Below, piece by piece: positions 9,922 through 20,416 of a stretch of DNA of 64,000 nt (position 1 is the stretch's first letter; the number at the start of each line of letters is the position of its first letter). The stretch comes from Rachicladosporium sp. CCFEE 5018 (Eukaryota > Ascomycota > Dothideomycetes > Cladosporiales > Cladosporiaceae). A program made the position numbers and the translations under genes. The DNA lies in the NCBI GenBank assembly GCA_002077045.2, contig KZ111140.1, positions 363,188 through 427,187 on the forward strand. Reading direction: 5' to 3'. The notes under the pieces were generated by a model. The model saw only the letters and a list, made by a program, of their open reading frames with translations. It was not told the origin of the DNA and ran no database searches.

Positions 9922-10991
9922 GAATGGGGAAGAGATGGAGTGATGAGACGGATGGCTTGTCTGTCCGGATTCGCGTGGCGTGCCAGGATATCTTTGCGTC
10001 AGGCATCGGATACCAACGAGCGAGTTCCTGCTTTTCTCACGGCGTCTACGGGCATTGGGTACCAAGGGTCATCGCATAGGTCTACGCTGAGCTAGGCTGG
10101 GAGGCTTGCGAAACTCGGTCTTGCATCACGAATTAGTAGTTTTTAGTCACACTCATAGCAAGCGAGTCTGGATTCTATCATTACCGTACAGTCATCACCA
10201 CAAGTATCAGCACTGCTTTCATATCCACTCTACGCTGCGTTCTGTGCCGCAGCGTGAACTGCTGAGGGTAAGAACGTTGTGTTTGAGTTCTGCCACGAAG
10301 CGTACGGGCGCCACGCTCCTTTCCTTGCCGCGATACTCGGGCTGGTGAAGCTTCTGAATCGGTCGTGTATCGCAGTCCGCGCGGAATGGAGCAAATGTCG
10401 TCTCGGGTTAGGGTTGCGCAACCACACATTGGGGTTAAGTATAGTCTGGCGGGGACGATGTGCATAGGCGGGCATTCTCTCTTCTGGATAGCTGGGTGTT
10501 GGCAGCCCGTGGGTTGATGTTGAAGCGAACTCTGGGATCAAGTGCGGATCCTTCTTGTTTAGTACGAGGTTCGCTTGCTGAGGGGATGGTAAAATTGAGT
10601 TATTCTGAAGCGGGCTATATGAAAGTCGTGAAGGTGAGGCGGCGCCTGTTAGTGTAGTGTGAGGGAAGTGCAGAGTCGATCTCTGGGCGTGCTCTGCGGC
10701 GAGTACAGGATGCCTTCCCAGACAACGCAGTCAGCATCTGAGTCCCAACTCGAATGCTCGCGTGAAAGTGGAAGTAGAACAATGGTGCAGCTGTGGGATT
10801 CCCCCGATCAAGCGCTAAGTATCAGGTCCTCCATCTGTCTCTCGAATACGCCGCCCATGCTCCCTCTCCATTCGATCCCGACCCCACCCAGCCCTTTTCC
10901 CTTATCCATAACTCCATGCCCCCTGGTTTCATGATGTGCACCACCGTCATCCTGGTCCTAACTTCGACACCTTTACCGAGTCCGTCCACTC
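9922..10991. other. intergenic between convergent MUB1 and FMP27 (copy A)
   Basis: About 1.07 kb of 3' flank for both genes. No gene seen. It contains the perfect 12-base palindrome GGTTGCGCAACC at 10412-10423 next to GGGTTAGGG, a single telomere-like unit and not an array. Confidence 0.6.
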
Positions 10992-13900
10992 TCACTGATC
11001 CCTCAACGTCTTCAACAACTCCTTCGGCCCCATGAGTAAGCGACTCTTCCGCTTCCCATCGTCACCTTCATCGGCGCTCGCGCTTCCCTCGCGCGAATCC
11101 CTCGTATCGCTCTGCTTCAGCCGCTGCGAGAAGCCAGTCAGATGTCTCGAGATCGACGAGCCTCTAGATCTCGCCTGGAACTGTGCTCTGTCAGTAATCG
11201 AAATGTATAGGAGCGTTGATGGAGACCGTACCTCTCGCGAGAATCCTGGCCGCTCAGCAGCGCCAGGAAGCGGCTTCACATCTCTGCCATTCGTATCGCT
11301 GGTCGTGGGACGCTGACGCTGGATGGAGACGGGCGGGAAGCCAACGGGGTCAGCGTGCTCGGTGCCCTGCTCGCTCTCAGATAGACTAGGCGTGCTACCC
11401 ATACTCTCGCTCATGTCGAAGGTACTCGGCGTGCCGCTCGTCGTGCTGGGTCGGCCTGGCGTCTCGCCTCGGGCTGCAACTTGCAGACTATTCGAGTCCG
11501 AGGAGGCGTTGGTAGACGAGTTGTCCCTCCCTAGCAGCGAGCTCATGTTCGCGATCTCCCGCAAGCGACTCTGCTGCTGCTTCTTGGGATTATGATGGCT
11601 GAACTTGTTGCCCACGATCGCGCCAGCATGCCCGATAAGAGCACGGATAACGTCTTTCTTCAGCTGCAGCGCGAGATCGAGGTTCGACCACGTTTTGTTG
11701 CGGTATTCTAGCATCGGCATACGGAAGACGAGATCATGCACGTCCTCGATGTTGCGTTGGCCTTTTTTGCCTTTGTAGCTTAAACACAGCACCATAGATG
11801 GGATTTTGACGAGGGACAGGGTCATGTAGTTCGAGGCGCGATTCATCATTTGCGTGAGGTCATCTGACTGTTCTTGGGATTTCTTGCGCTTGTCGGTCGA
11901 GGTGCTGCCGTGGCGCTGTAAGACGCGGCTTCGCTTACGATCTGTAGGGGCGTTAGAGTCGCCGTTGGGATGGTGCTCGCTGCGCATTGTGACGATTGAA
12001 CGTTCGCTTGGTGAACGAGCAAGTGGGCTGCTGGCTGTGTCGTTTGTTTTGGCTAGCGCTTGGCGGGAGGCGGCGGAGCGGCCGTTCACGGAGGTGCTCG
12101 AGGGATTGGAGTGTTGGAAGAGATTGAAGCCCTGGAGACCTTGACGGGCTGTGGACGTGATGCCCAGACCTTTAGGTTCAGGCTTCTTCTCGCGAGACTT
12201 GGGGAGATGGAGAGTAGGCGCTAGTCTGCGCTCAAGAGATCCAGCACCGGTACCGTTGTGGGTGCCTCGAATCACATCGGGCGAGTCGCCATTGAGTTGC
12301 GGCGTGTTTGTACCGGAGTCTGGCTCCTGCTCATCTTCCTCCTTTGGAGGTATCATGTTCTTGACCATGAACGGCGAGAAGCCTCCGCCATCAAAGGCAT
12401 TGCCGCCCACGCCAGGGAAGATGTACTCAAAGAGCTTCTTGGCGACTTCGCGCTCGACTTGAAGCTTCAGAGGCACGACGTTCATCTCGAAGGAGTCTAC
12501 TACTGGGATACCAGCAATGGCTTCGAGCATCAGCCACTGTACTCGGAACATCTTCGTGTCTTCCAGACCTTTGTAGCCTCGACCAGGATCGATGTACGGT
12601 CCAATGATCTCTGGGTATAGTGCATCCGGAAGCAGATTGAAGCCGTTGATGCGACCAACCTCCATGCAATTATAGTTCGAGCCGTCATTATTGTCAGTCC
12701 TGTCGAACGAGCCATTCTGGAGCTGCACCTGTATGAGCGACTCGCCCTTCTCTTGAATGAGATGCCATGCGATCTCCTTGGCAGACATATTTATGTGCAG
12801 GACGCCTGCGCCATTATCGAGTTCCCGCTTGTCTTCAATCCGCTGCTGCGCAACAGTGATAGCCTTCATCATGAAGAAAAGCTCGTCCTCGCAATTGGCC
12901 AGATCTTGGTCCATGGTGATCCTGTCCTTCCAGCCTTGACGGTCGAGATACTTCTCGTGTACTTGGAAGTGCATCTTGATCTCCTCAAGCTGTCGGATCC
13001 GCTCTTGCAACATTTGTACCATCTCCGGGGAGCCAGTTAAATCGCTAAAGTCTGACGCTAGCATGATCTTTTCCAGACGCTCGCTGCGAGTCTTCTCAAG
13101 TGGCTCGTTGTAGAGCAGCAAGTCCATCACGATGATGTACATGGCGAAGTACTGTGTCGAATCGCAAACTGCGCGGAATTGCGGGAACTCTACCCACACG
13201 TGGTCCATCCGGCTCTCTGCTTCTGGTTCTTTGCTCGAAGTGCGGGTCTCGCCGCCAGTGACATCGTCGTTATACTTCAGGCGCAAAGTGTTGTACTTGT
13301 CATATCTCAAGCTTGCAGACGTGCGCTGCACCACCCTGTGGAAGCCAAATGGGTTGTCTTCATACTCGAACATGATCTCAAGCGGTACCCAGGGTGGCCA
13401 ACAAGTCCCGGCTTTGACGCCGTACTTGTTCCCGGAGTACATGCGTAGATACTCGGATCCGAAAGTCTTGGTACTTGTCACAAACATCTGCAGGCTATCC
13501 ATGGCTGCAGTGAAGCGGCGTTGTACCAATCCACTGATATCGTCGTTGACTCTGTCCTTGTCCATGATCTGGACCACTCTGAGTTGAGCGCCCTTCGCTG
13601 TCACTAGCACGACAGACTTCGGATTTTTCTCGCTCTGTAGCTGGATTTGCGGTGCAATCAGGCGGAAGTGATATGTGTTCAATGCCATGAACTCGGTCGC
13701 AATCTCATCGCTTGGGCGCTCAGGCTGCTCTTGCTTCGAGCCATTCTCACTGACAGGCTCATCTGCATCAACGAAGTTGCGGCCGTCTTTCAAGAGCTCA
13801 TCGATGCGGTCTTGTATGGTCTGCTCGTCGTCTCCGTCCGGCGAGAATGGCGTCTGGGCAGTGGCATATGACTTCTGGCGCTGAGGACCTTGCCTGGACT

Positions 13901-16900
13901 CTGCCGCTTTCTTCTTCTGCTCTTCGAGGATGTCAAGCAAAAAGCGTACAGCTCGCCGAGACATGAAGTACACGAAGCCTCGCCGTTGGCTATTCTGGTG
14001 TATGTAGCGAAGGATGATATTGCGAAGGGAGTTATTCCACTTAATCTGCGGGTTGTGGACGATGAACCTATTGTTGGAGTCATTTGTGTAGTCTGCCAGC
14101 GGTGCAGTATCGACACGACGCATTCCAGGCTCACCAGGCCCGGGTATCTGAGCATTCTCGTGGGCTTCGTAGAATTCTTCGGCAGTCTCCAGCTCTGGTA
14201 CAGTCGAAGGATCGTCACACTCTAGTCGATGCTTCAAGGTATCGAACATACCGTGCAGAGCCCTGTACTTCTGCTTAAGGTGCTCGCCGTGGGCACGCAA
14301 TGCATCGAGCTCCTTGCTCGTATGCTCTGCGTCCTTTGCCATGGACTGTACAGTATGGAGATGCTGCTCTCCCTCTGCGCGGTCATTTTCGCTGCGCTGT
14401 GTTCGTAATGTCACCAGGCGTTCAGCGATAAGCTCAGCTTGTACCCTTCTCGGATCGTTCTTCGCAGACATGACGCAGTAATGCGTAGGCTCGTCGCCAA
14501 ACGGGCTCGTCCGCGTCGTGTCTCCGGAGATCGCATCGTCATGATCCGTCTGCCTGAAGTACGTGAATCTGGGCGCATAGCCAAGTGGCAGGATCTTTGT
14601 TTCCGGATCTGACTCCGCGGGCAAGATCCAGTCCAGCTCAACAAAGTCATCCATGTCGATCCAAGTAAAGTCATTGTCAGGTATCGTGAACCTAGACATG
14701 TCCACCTGCGGCGTCTGACTATGCAGCGACGCCAACGTCTCATCAGTAGCTTTCTCGATCTCCTGCGCGCTTGTGCCTGTTATGCTGGCAGAGACTGCTC
14801 GCAAGTCCGCGGAGATGAAGTCAAGCTGAGCTTTGTTGATGCGCATGCCACTCGAGCGCTTCGTGTCGGCATCGCTGTGACCCTTGATGTCAAAGTACTC
14901 GCGACGTTGATGCAGGTCAAGCATGAAGCTATCGAGCTTCATCTTCAAGCCTGTGGCTGAGACGGAGTCTTCATTGTACTCTTCGGCATCCTTGTGCTTG
15001 TAGATATGTGAAATGAAAAGCGGCGACATGAGTAAGTTGTACTTGATGGTTGCAAGATGTCGCCCGAACTTCTTACTCTGCTTCTCTGTTGGACCCCACA
15101 GTGGGCCCTGCCTCACGGGTAGAGACATGACACCGGAGAACATGGACCACCAGCTATAGAAGTGTGAGAAGAAGCGCGGTGTCAGATGCACCGAATTGTA
15201 GTCGTTCGAAGGCTTGAGATTCGAGACTGACCAATCGCGGTCATGCGGTGCGGCGACGGCCAACGACAAATGGATGTGATTACTTCGCAAGCCAGCATAG
15301 GCATCGTACGGGCCGTTCTTGGGCGCCTTTGCGAAGTCCGGGTGCTTCAGTACAACTTCGTAATGTGGTTTGAAGTCGAAAGATCGACCGCCGCATGGCA
15401 AGTCACGCTCGAAGGTCAGACCGGCAAGCCAACGGACCTTACCGGAGAGCTTCATGATCACTTTCTTGAATATCGCTTCTCGCTTGTAGCTGCTGCTCGA
15501 GCTCGCCGATATGCTGTCTTCGCGAGCAAGATCTTCATCGTGCCGCGCATAGTTATTGAAGTCGGGAACGGCCAGAATGTAGTCGCCACTATCGATGGTC
15601 ATGAATTGCCGCGGGTCGTTATGTTGTGCGATGTTCCATCGCACATCGTTCCTCCAAACCATTGCAAGACCCGCGCCTTGCCCAGTGACAACATACGGAT
15701 CTCGTGAGCCCTTGAGCACCAAATGCAGGTCGCCATCACCTTTCCATGCCACGTTAACGCGCGAGTGAAAGCTCAATCTGATCTTGTCCCAGAAGCCGAC
15801 TCGGTCGGAAGTGTCGATTGGCGGCTTGGTGAAGCCTTCGATGCACTGCATAGTGTCTTGTATCGCCGGCTGGTAGGATGTGCCCCATGTGAGCTTGGTG
15901 GGTTGGCTGGTATTGATCTCAAATTTCATGTTCGAATATGTCTTCACAGGTGAAATGGTGCGCCGCACAGTGATGGCATACGGCTTGCCGTTCTTCGAAC
16001 CCATCTTCTCTTTCAAGACCACCTGCACATCGACCTCTCGCTGCGATTCGATGTCACGAAACTCTTCCGCAATCACAAAGTCAGTTCTCATCGACATGCT
16101 GGGCAGCCGAGGAGGCTGGCCGTTGGCCAGGGGAGGTATATGGAACATTGGCAGAGGATAGTCTCGTAACTGAACGCGGACCTCGCCGGTCGTGACATGA
16201 AGATTGACTGGTATCAGGAGACCATACTTCATCTCCGTTGGCATTGCCTTACCAACGTCGTGCAAGAACTTGTGGACCTCGTCAATGGGAAAGGAAGGCT
16301 TGTCGATGGTCAGTGCAAGGTCAGTCATGGCGATGACCAGAAGGCTAGGGCGTTGGCTCATGGCCATGATCGGTTCCCCTTGCTCGTAGTCCTCAGGTAG
16401 CTCCGAAGAACCCCAGAATGCTGTCCGAATATCTCGCACCGCGCGACGCTGAAAGCTTTGTACTCTGTCGATTCGAGACTTCCAAGATTGCGCATGCAGT
16501 CGATTGAGCTTGTCCCGGGCCTGATCAATGCTAAGATGGGACGTGTCTGTGAGCCCGCACTGGCCATCAGCATCATATCGCATCTTACCGCGATCAGACC
16601 GCTGACGATCGACCTTGCTAGGTGGCTGTGAGCTTCTGCGTCGATAATAAGAGTTGCTGCGTCGCGTGGTAGACATGGATCGTGCCCCTGGCCGTGCGGA
16701 CTGCGCCCGAGCACGTGAGCCGCTTCGATGACATTGTGCAAGTCGCTTCTCCTTTAGGCGGAAGATGTCTTCGCGTGCCAGCCTTTGTTTCTGTTCCTGT
16801 AGCCCAGCACGATATATGGTGCTAAGCTTCCACTCGAAGCTACTGTCTTCGATGTCGAAGACGAAGAGCTGGGCGCGGAACGATACCCTCGGAACATGCT

Positions 16901-19900
16901 TTGGCCCTTCCGGTTCTTTTGTCAGGATGTAGTCTCTCGACTCGGTAATGAAGTTGTGTTGCATCTGCTTAGTAGTCTTGACAACGTTAGTAATATTGTC
17001 GAAGATGTCATGAACAACGAGCTGATGAGGCACGCCAATGCGGACCGTCTCCACGGCGAGATCGACCGTCTTCTCGGTGACGATAGTCGAACCGTGCTTG
17101 CGCTTTATGTCGCGGAGATCGACACGCAGTGCTTTCACCCCAATGATTCTGCTCCATGCAGCCTTCGTACTGGGTGTTCGTACGTACAGACGCGCAAGGG
17201 GGCAGCGCATAAATGGCGACGCCCATCGATGCCGCCCAGCTTCAAAGCCGAAGACCTGTAGCATCATACGCGGGTCAGATGGCATAGTCGACTTTACCTG
17301 CAGAAGTCCTATCCTGCAGTCAATCGTTGTGATCTCTGCGGCATTGGTCGATCCGGGCACCTGTAGCGCCGAGGGTCGAGACGTGGGCGCCTGAGGCCGG
17401 CTGGTAGCGTGTCTGTCGTCGTAGAATGTACGCTTGACAACCATAACAGCTACACCGATAGCATAATGTCGATACAATGAGTATGCCAGGAGTATGCTCT
17501 TCGCATGTGAGTTGATATGGAAGACGGGACCCGTGCCATCTGTACTGGTGGAGAATGCCACCTCGAATCTCGGTACAGACAAGAATGACTCGGTAATGTC
17601 ATCGTCGATGGAGTCAACAATCAAGCCCTCAAGGTTTTGCAGATGAACCGTCAGCCGTCGACCGTCTGCAAAGCTTTCTTTCGCTCGGCGAGGCGAACTG
17701 CTCCGGCTGGGTGAATCTGGCGTTTTGTCTGGTCCCAATGGTAGACGTGCGCTAACACGGCGTCGATGATCGATCTGGATATTGTCTTCGCGGTGCGCTC
17801 TGTACTCTGAACTCCAAGATTCAAGCTCGAGTGAAAATCCGCGTGTGTCATGCGATACTATCTTGTCGACCCCAGCTACCTGCACTGCGAACTCGTTGCC
17901 TTCGATGCGAAAATGCTCCAGCCAGGCGGGAACTTTGCGCAGAAAGCTAGTATTGAGGGAAGAGGCATGGTGGTCCGATTTCGTCAGTATGCTGGAGCTT
18001 ACTTGCCTATTGATTTGTCGAATGCCTTCACATATATCTGGACGCACGAGATACAGAGTACATGTCTGCACTCGAGCGAAGGCCGTTACTGTAGCATCGG
18101 GAATGGCATTGACGTCGACTTTGAGCTCGCAAGTGTCAGTGCGCATGAGATCGTGACGCTCGCTTGCAGACGTTTGGTAGTAGAGCTCGTGTGATGTGTG
18201 ACGATAATTGACAGCAAAGCCGTAGTGCATCTGCCCATGCTGAGAATGGGAAGACTCAAGCTCAAGGGCCATGGACGAGGTCGTCGAGATCAAGAGATCG
18301 AAGTCATCTTCAGACGCACGAGTGGTGTCCATCGGTGGTAACGACACTCGGATCACTGGCTCTTGGATAGATATCTTGATACTCGCCTTCGGTAACAGCC
18401 TAGATATGATGTGATGGTGGTCCGCCGACTTCTCCTGCTTTGGTCTGGACGTCGGCCCATCGCGTCCTTTGAGCATTGCCAGCATGAGAGGTAGATGGTG
18501 AGGATCGAGATCGATTGAAGGTGAGGTGCATACGAGATTGGCGTACAGCACATTGGTGTTACGATCTCCAGCACTGTCGTGACTCGACACGTGTATTGCT
18601 CGAGAAGGTAACGTAGTCTTCACAGTCGCGGTGATCATGGGCACGTACAGCATTCTCTCCGGGTGCTTATGTCCGTCGTCGATTCCAGCGGAGATGGCGA
18701 TAGCCGTGAGCAGACCTTGATGCGCGACATCGTTGCGAGCGAAATACATACGATGTGCAGGGGTCCGTGAGTCCAGCCGGAGAATGTCCAGACCGACCTC
18801 CTTCATGGCCAGATTGAAGTAGATGGAGCGATCGAAGTGACTCTGTGTGGAGAGACGCTTGGACAAGCCAAAGAAGCCAACAGCCAACTGCACTTCTTGC
18901 ATGCCTCTCAACATGGATGCTATGAACGCGCGGGAGTCGGAGATTGCCCGGACGATGCGTTCTTCCGGCGAATCGTGAGGCTCTGGTGCCGCAGGCTCGC
19001 CATTCGCCGCTTTGCGGTCGCTCGTTGTGTCGTGCTCCTGCGGAATGCGAAGACCACGGAGATACACTGCACGCTGCTGAGCGTACTCGATGTCATCGAA
19101 AGGCACATTGACTCGGCCCAGCTTCAGTGCGACCGATGCATCTCGCAGACCTTGCAGCTCACGATGCAAAAGACCATGGACACTCAGTGTAGCATAGTCC
19201 AGAACCTCCGTTGACTTTCTCCCTTCTGGCGTGAACAGTATGCTTCGGATGAGGCACTTCCATTCCGCAGGCTGTTGCACTTCGCCCTTGGCTTTGCTGT
19301 GTTGAAAGAGCCTGCTACGGTCGACCGTCTGACTTCGCGTGTCGACAGACACGTTGGCCCGCTCTACGCGAACACTTCCGACGCCGACAACGCAAAGCTC
19401 CATCGCGTTCGTAACTAGATCTACAAGACGGAGCCATTCGATCTGACCATGCAGCCGCTTGACCTGCTCTTTGATCTCGTTCAATCGTTCCCAAAGCTTG
19501 CCATGTGCGCCGTCATCGTCCTTCTCATCCTCATTGCCATCGAGAGCTCTACTCTTGCCAATGTTTCCATTCGCGTGCGAAGTCGAGCCATTTGCATGAG
19601 CATGCTTCCTCGTGACTCCAACAGCACCTTTGCCCAGCTCTTCAAGGTCCACAGTGACCCTCAGCTCCGTAATCACGAGACTGCACCATGTAGGCAACGC
19701 GAATGTAGGTCGGTGTGGCGACAGACCCACGCCACGCACAGTGATCCGAATGCCATGTCTCGGAGAGAAAGCCAGTCGGCGAAACCCAGAGTACCCTACT
19801 CGCTGAATCGACACGCCAGTCAAGACGCGTACAACAGCGAAGACCACGAACGTCGAGAGGTAGGCGAGCAGGACCAGTCCGAGTAGCAGTGATATGGACG

Positions 19901-19910
19901 GTATAGGCAT
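10992..19910 (-). CDS. FMP27: FMP27/BLTP2-family bridge-like lipid transfer protein (copy A)
   Basis: A giant protein of about 2955 residues once a 51-nt intron (11181-11231) is removed. It starts with a hydrophobic anchor (residues ~5-30) and a chorein-like N-terminal region. It then shows the two motifs that name the FMP27 domains: GFWDK at residue ~1371 and WPPW at ~2171, followed by a coiled-coil-rich region and a basic, Ser-rich C-terminus. The family (yeast Fmp27/Hob1, fly Hobbit, plant SABRE, human BLTP2/KIAA0100) forms a long hydrophobic groove that moves lipids at ER-plasma-membrane contacts. I start at 19910 (MPIPSIS): the longer frame of copy B is broken just upstream in copy A by a TGA. 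Convergent with MUB1. Copies A and C look identical, while B has many substitutions. Confidence 0.93.
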   Translation of the reverse strand: MPIPSISLLLGLVLLAYLSTFVVFAVVRVLTGVSIQRVGYSGFRRLAFSPRHGIRITVRGVGLSPHRPTFALPTWCSLVITELRVTVDLEELGKGAVGVTRKHAHANGSTSHANGNIGKSRALDGNEDEKDDDGAHGKLWERLNEIKEQVKRLHGQIEWLRLVDLVTNAMELCVVGVGSVRVERANVSVDTRSQTVDRSRLFQHSKAKGEVQQPAEWKCLIRSILFTPEGRKSTEVLDYATLSVHGLLHRELQGLRDASVALKLGRVNVPFDDIEYAQQRAVYLRGLRIPQEHDTTSDRKAANGEPAAPEPHDSPEERIVRAISDSRAFIASMLRGMQEVQLAVGFFGLSKRLSTQSHFDRSIYFNLAMKEVGLDILRLDSRTPAHRMYFARNDVAHQGLLTAIAISAGIDDGHKHPERMLYVPMITATVKTTLPSRAIHVSSHDSAGDRNTNVLYANLVCTSPSIDLDPHHLPLMLAMLKGRDGPTSRPKQEKSADHHHIISRLLPKASIKISIQEPVIRVSLPPMDTTRASEDDFDLLISTTSSMALELESSHSQHGQMHYGFAVNYRHTSHELYYQTSASERHDLMRTDTCELKVDVNAIPDATVTAFARVQTCTLYLVRPDICEGIRQINRQVSSSILTKSDHHASSLNTSFLRKVPAWLEHFRIEGNEFAVQVAGVDKIVSHDTRGFSLELESWSSEYRAHREDNIQIDHRRRVSARLPLGPDKTPDSPSRSSSPRRAKESFADGRRLTVHLQNLEGLIVDSIDDDITESFLSVPRFEVAFSTSTDGTGPVFHINSHAKSILLAYSLYRHYAIGVAVMVVKRTFYDDRHATSRPQAPTSRPSALQVPGSTNAAEITTIDCRIGLLQVKSTMPSDPRMMLQVFGFEAGRHRWASPFMRCPLARLYVRTPSTKAAWSRIIGVKALRVDLRDIKRKHGSTIVTEKTVDLAVETVRIGVPHQLVVHDIFDNITNVVKTTKQMQHNFITESRDYILTKEPEGPKHVPRVSFRAQLFVFDIEDSSFEWKLSTIYRAGLQEQKQRLAREDIFRLKEKRLAQCHRSGSRARAQSARPGARSMSTTRRSNSYYRRRSSQPPSKVDRQRSDRGKMRYDADGQCGLTDTSHLSIDQARDKLNRLHAQSWKSRIDRVQSFQRRAVRDIRTAFWGSSELPEDYEQGEPIMAMSQRPSLLVIAMTDLALTIDKPSFPIDEVHKFLHDVGKAMPTEMKYGLLIPVNLHVTTGEVRVQLRDYPLPMFHIPPLANGQPPRLPSMSMRTDFVIAEEFRDIESQREVDVQVVLKEKMGSKNGKPYAITVRRTISPVKTYSNMKFEINTSQPTKLTWGTSYQPAIQDTMQCIEGFTKPPIDTSDRVGFWDKIRLSFHSRVNVAWKGDGDLHLVLKGSRDPYVVTGQGAGLAMVWRNDVRWNIAQHNDPRQFMTIDSGDYILAVPDFNNYARHDEDLAREDSISASSSSSYKREAIFKKVIMKLSGKVRWLAGLTFERDLPCGGRSFDFKPHYEVVLKHPDFAKAPKNGPYDAYAGLRSNHIHLSLAVAAPHDRDWSVSNLKPSNDYNSVHLTPRFFSHFYSWWSMFSGVMSLPVRQGPLWGPTEKQSKKFGRHLATIKYNLLMSPLFISHIYKHKDAEEYNEDSVSATGLKMKLDSFMLDLHQRREYFDIKGHSDADTKRSSGMRINKAQLDFISADLRAVSASITGTSAQEIEKATDETLASLHSQTPQVDMSRFTIPDNDFTWIDMDDFVELDWILPAESDPETKILPLGYAPRFTYFRQTDHDDAISGDTTRTSPFGDEPTHYCVMSAKNDPRRVQAELIAERLVTLRTQRSENDRAEGEQHLHTVQSMAKDAEHTSKELDALRAHGEHLKQKYRALHGMFDTLKHRLECDDPSTVPELETAEEFYEAHENAQIPGPGEPGMRRVDTAPLADYTNDSNNRFIVHNPQIKWNNSLRNIILRYIHQNSQRRGFVYFMSRRAVRFLLDILEEQKKKAAESRQGPQRQKSYATAQTPFSPDGDDEQTIQDRIDELLKDGRNFVDADEPVSENGSKQEQPERPSDEIATEFMALNTYHFRLIAPQIQLQSEKNPKSVVLVTAKGAQLRVVQIMDKDRVNDDISGLVQRRFTAAMDSLQMFVTSTKTFGSEYLRMYSGNKYGVKAGTCWPPWVPLEIMFEYEDNPFGFHRVVQRTSASLRYDKYNTLRLKYNDDVTGGETRTSSKEPEAESRMDHVWVEFPQFRAVCDSTQYFAMYIIVMDLLLYNEPLEKTRSERLEKIMLASDFSDLTGSPEMVQMLQERIRQLEEIKMHFQVHEKYLDRQGWKDRITMDQDLANCEDELFFMMKAITVAQQRIEDKRELDNGAGVLHINMSAKEIAWHLIQEKGESLIQVQLQNGSFDRTDNNDGSNYNCMEVGRINGFNLLPDALYPEIIGPYIDPGRGYKGLEDTKMFRVQWLMLEAIAGIPVVDSFEMNVVPLKLQVEREVAKKLFEYIFPGVGGNAFDGGGFSPFMVKNMIPPKEEDEQEPDSGTNTPQLNGDSPDVIRGTHNGTGAGSLERRLAPTLHLPKSREKKPEPKGLGITSTARQGLQGFNLFQHSNPSSTSVNGRSAASRQALAKTNDTASSPLARSPSERSIVTMRSEHHPNGDSNAPTDRKRSRVLQRHGSTSTDKRKKSQEQSDDLTQMMNRASNYMTLSLVKIPSMVLCLSYKGKKGQRNIEDVHDLVFRMPMLEYRNKTWSNLDLALQLKKDVIRALIGHAGAIVGNKFSHHNPKKQQQSRLREIANMSSLLGRDNSSTNASSDSNSLQVAARGETPGRPSTTSGTPSTFDMSESMGSTPSLSESEQGTEHADPVGFPPVSIQRQRPTTSDTNGRDVKPLPGAAERPGFSREVRSPSTLLYISITDRAQFQARSRGSSISRHLTGFSQRLKQSDTRDSREGSASADEGDDGKRKSRLLMGPKELLKTLRDQ
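11181..11231 (-). other. probable 51-nt intron near the 3' end of FMP27 (copy A)
   Basis: On the minus strand: donor GTACGG, branch TACTGAC, acceptor CACAG, phase 0. It is a multiple of three with no stop, so it hides inside the long open frame. Support comes from copy B, where the same 51 nt (32204-32254) keep the splice signals but encode a dissimilar peptide while flanking codons are conserved. Confidence 0.7.
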
Positions 19911-20416
19911 CGTTGCGCCGGCGGCGTTAGCAGCGCGCACTCGAGCGCACAACCTCCAGCAATGTTGCACAAGGGATGCTCAACATATTATGCATCCCTT
20001 TGCCACCAACCGATGTGAGTGAAAGGCGATATGAAGCTACCCGGTTGTCACCGGCGCAGCTAGTACTGGAAGTGAGGTGCAGAGGATCTGGAATGTCATG
20101 ACTTAATGGTGAGTAATAACTTCAATTATCAACTCGTCAAATGGCCGGCAGCACCGCCCTAGACTACTGCCATGAAAGCCATGTACACCCACGAATCTAG
20201 GTGTCATCACGCAGACCGCACACCATCATGGTAGCGTAGGCTGTGGAAAGGAAGGTTGTGTCACATTCGCTACTGGTCTACCATCGAGTACTCGCTGAAC
20301 CTAGTAGACCCCCGCAGCAACTGTCTATCGCTGAAGTCAAGAGCAGCATTGACGCGCTGTCGCTTGCTCTGAACGCCGTAACACCTCCATGCAATGCACT
20401 GTCATCCCACGTAATA
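19911..20416. other. intergenic: CSN5 3' end to FMP27 start (copy A)
   Basis: About 500 bases, both neighbours on the minus strand. It must hold the CSN5 3' end and the FMP27 promoter and leader. No named element recognised. The weak plus-strand frame overlapping CSN5 from 20243 is a shadow. Confidence 0.5.

Noticed and set aside
10404..10417. GGGTTAGGGTT as a telomeric repeat or subtelomere sign
   Set aside because: Only one and a half units, inside an ordinary convergent intergenic region.
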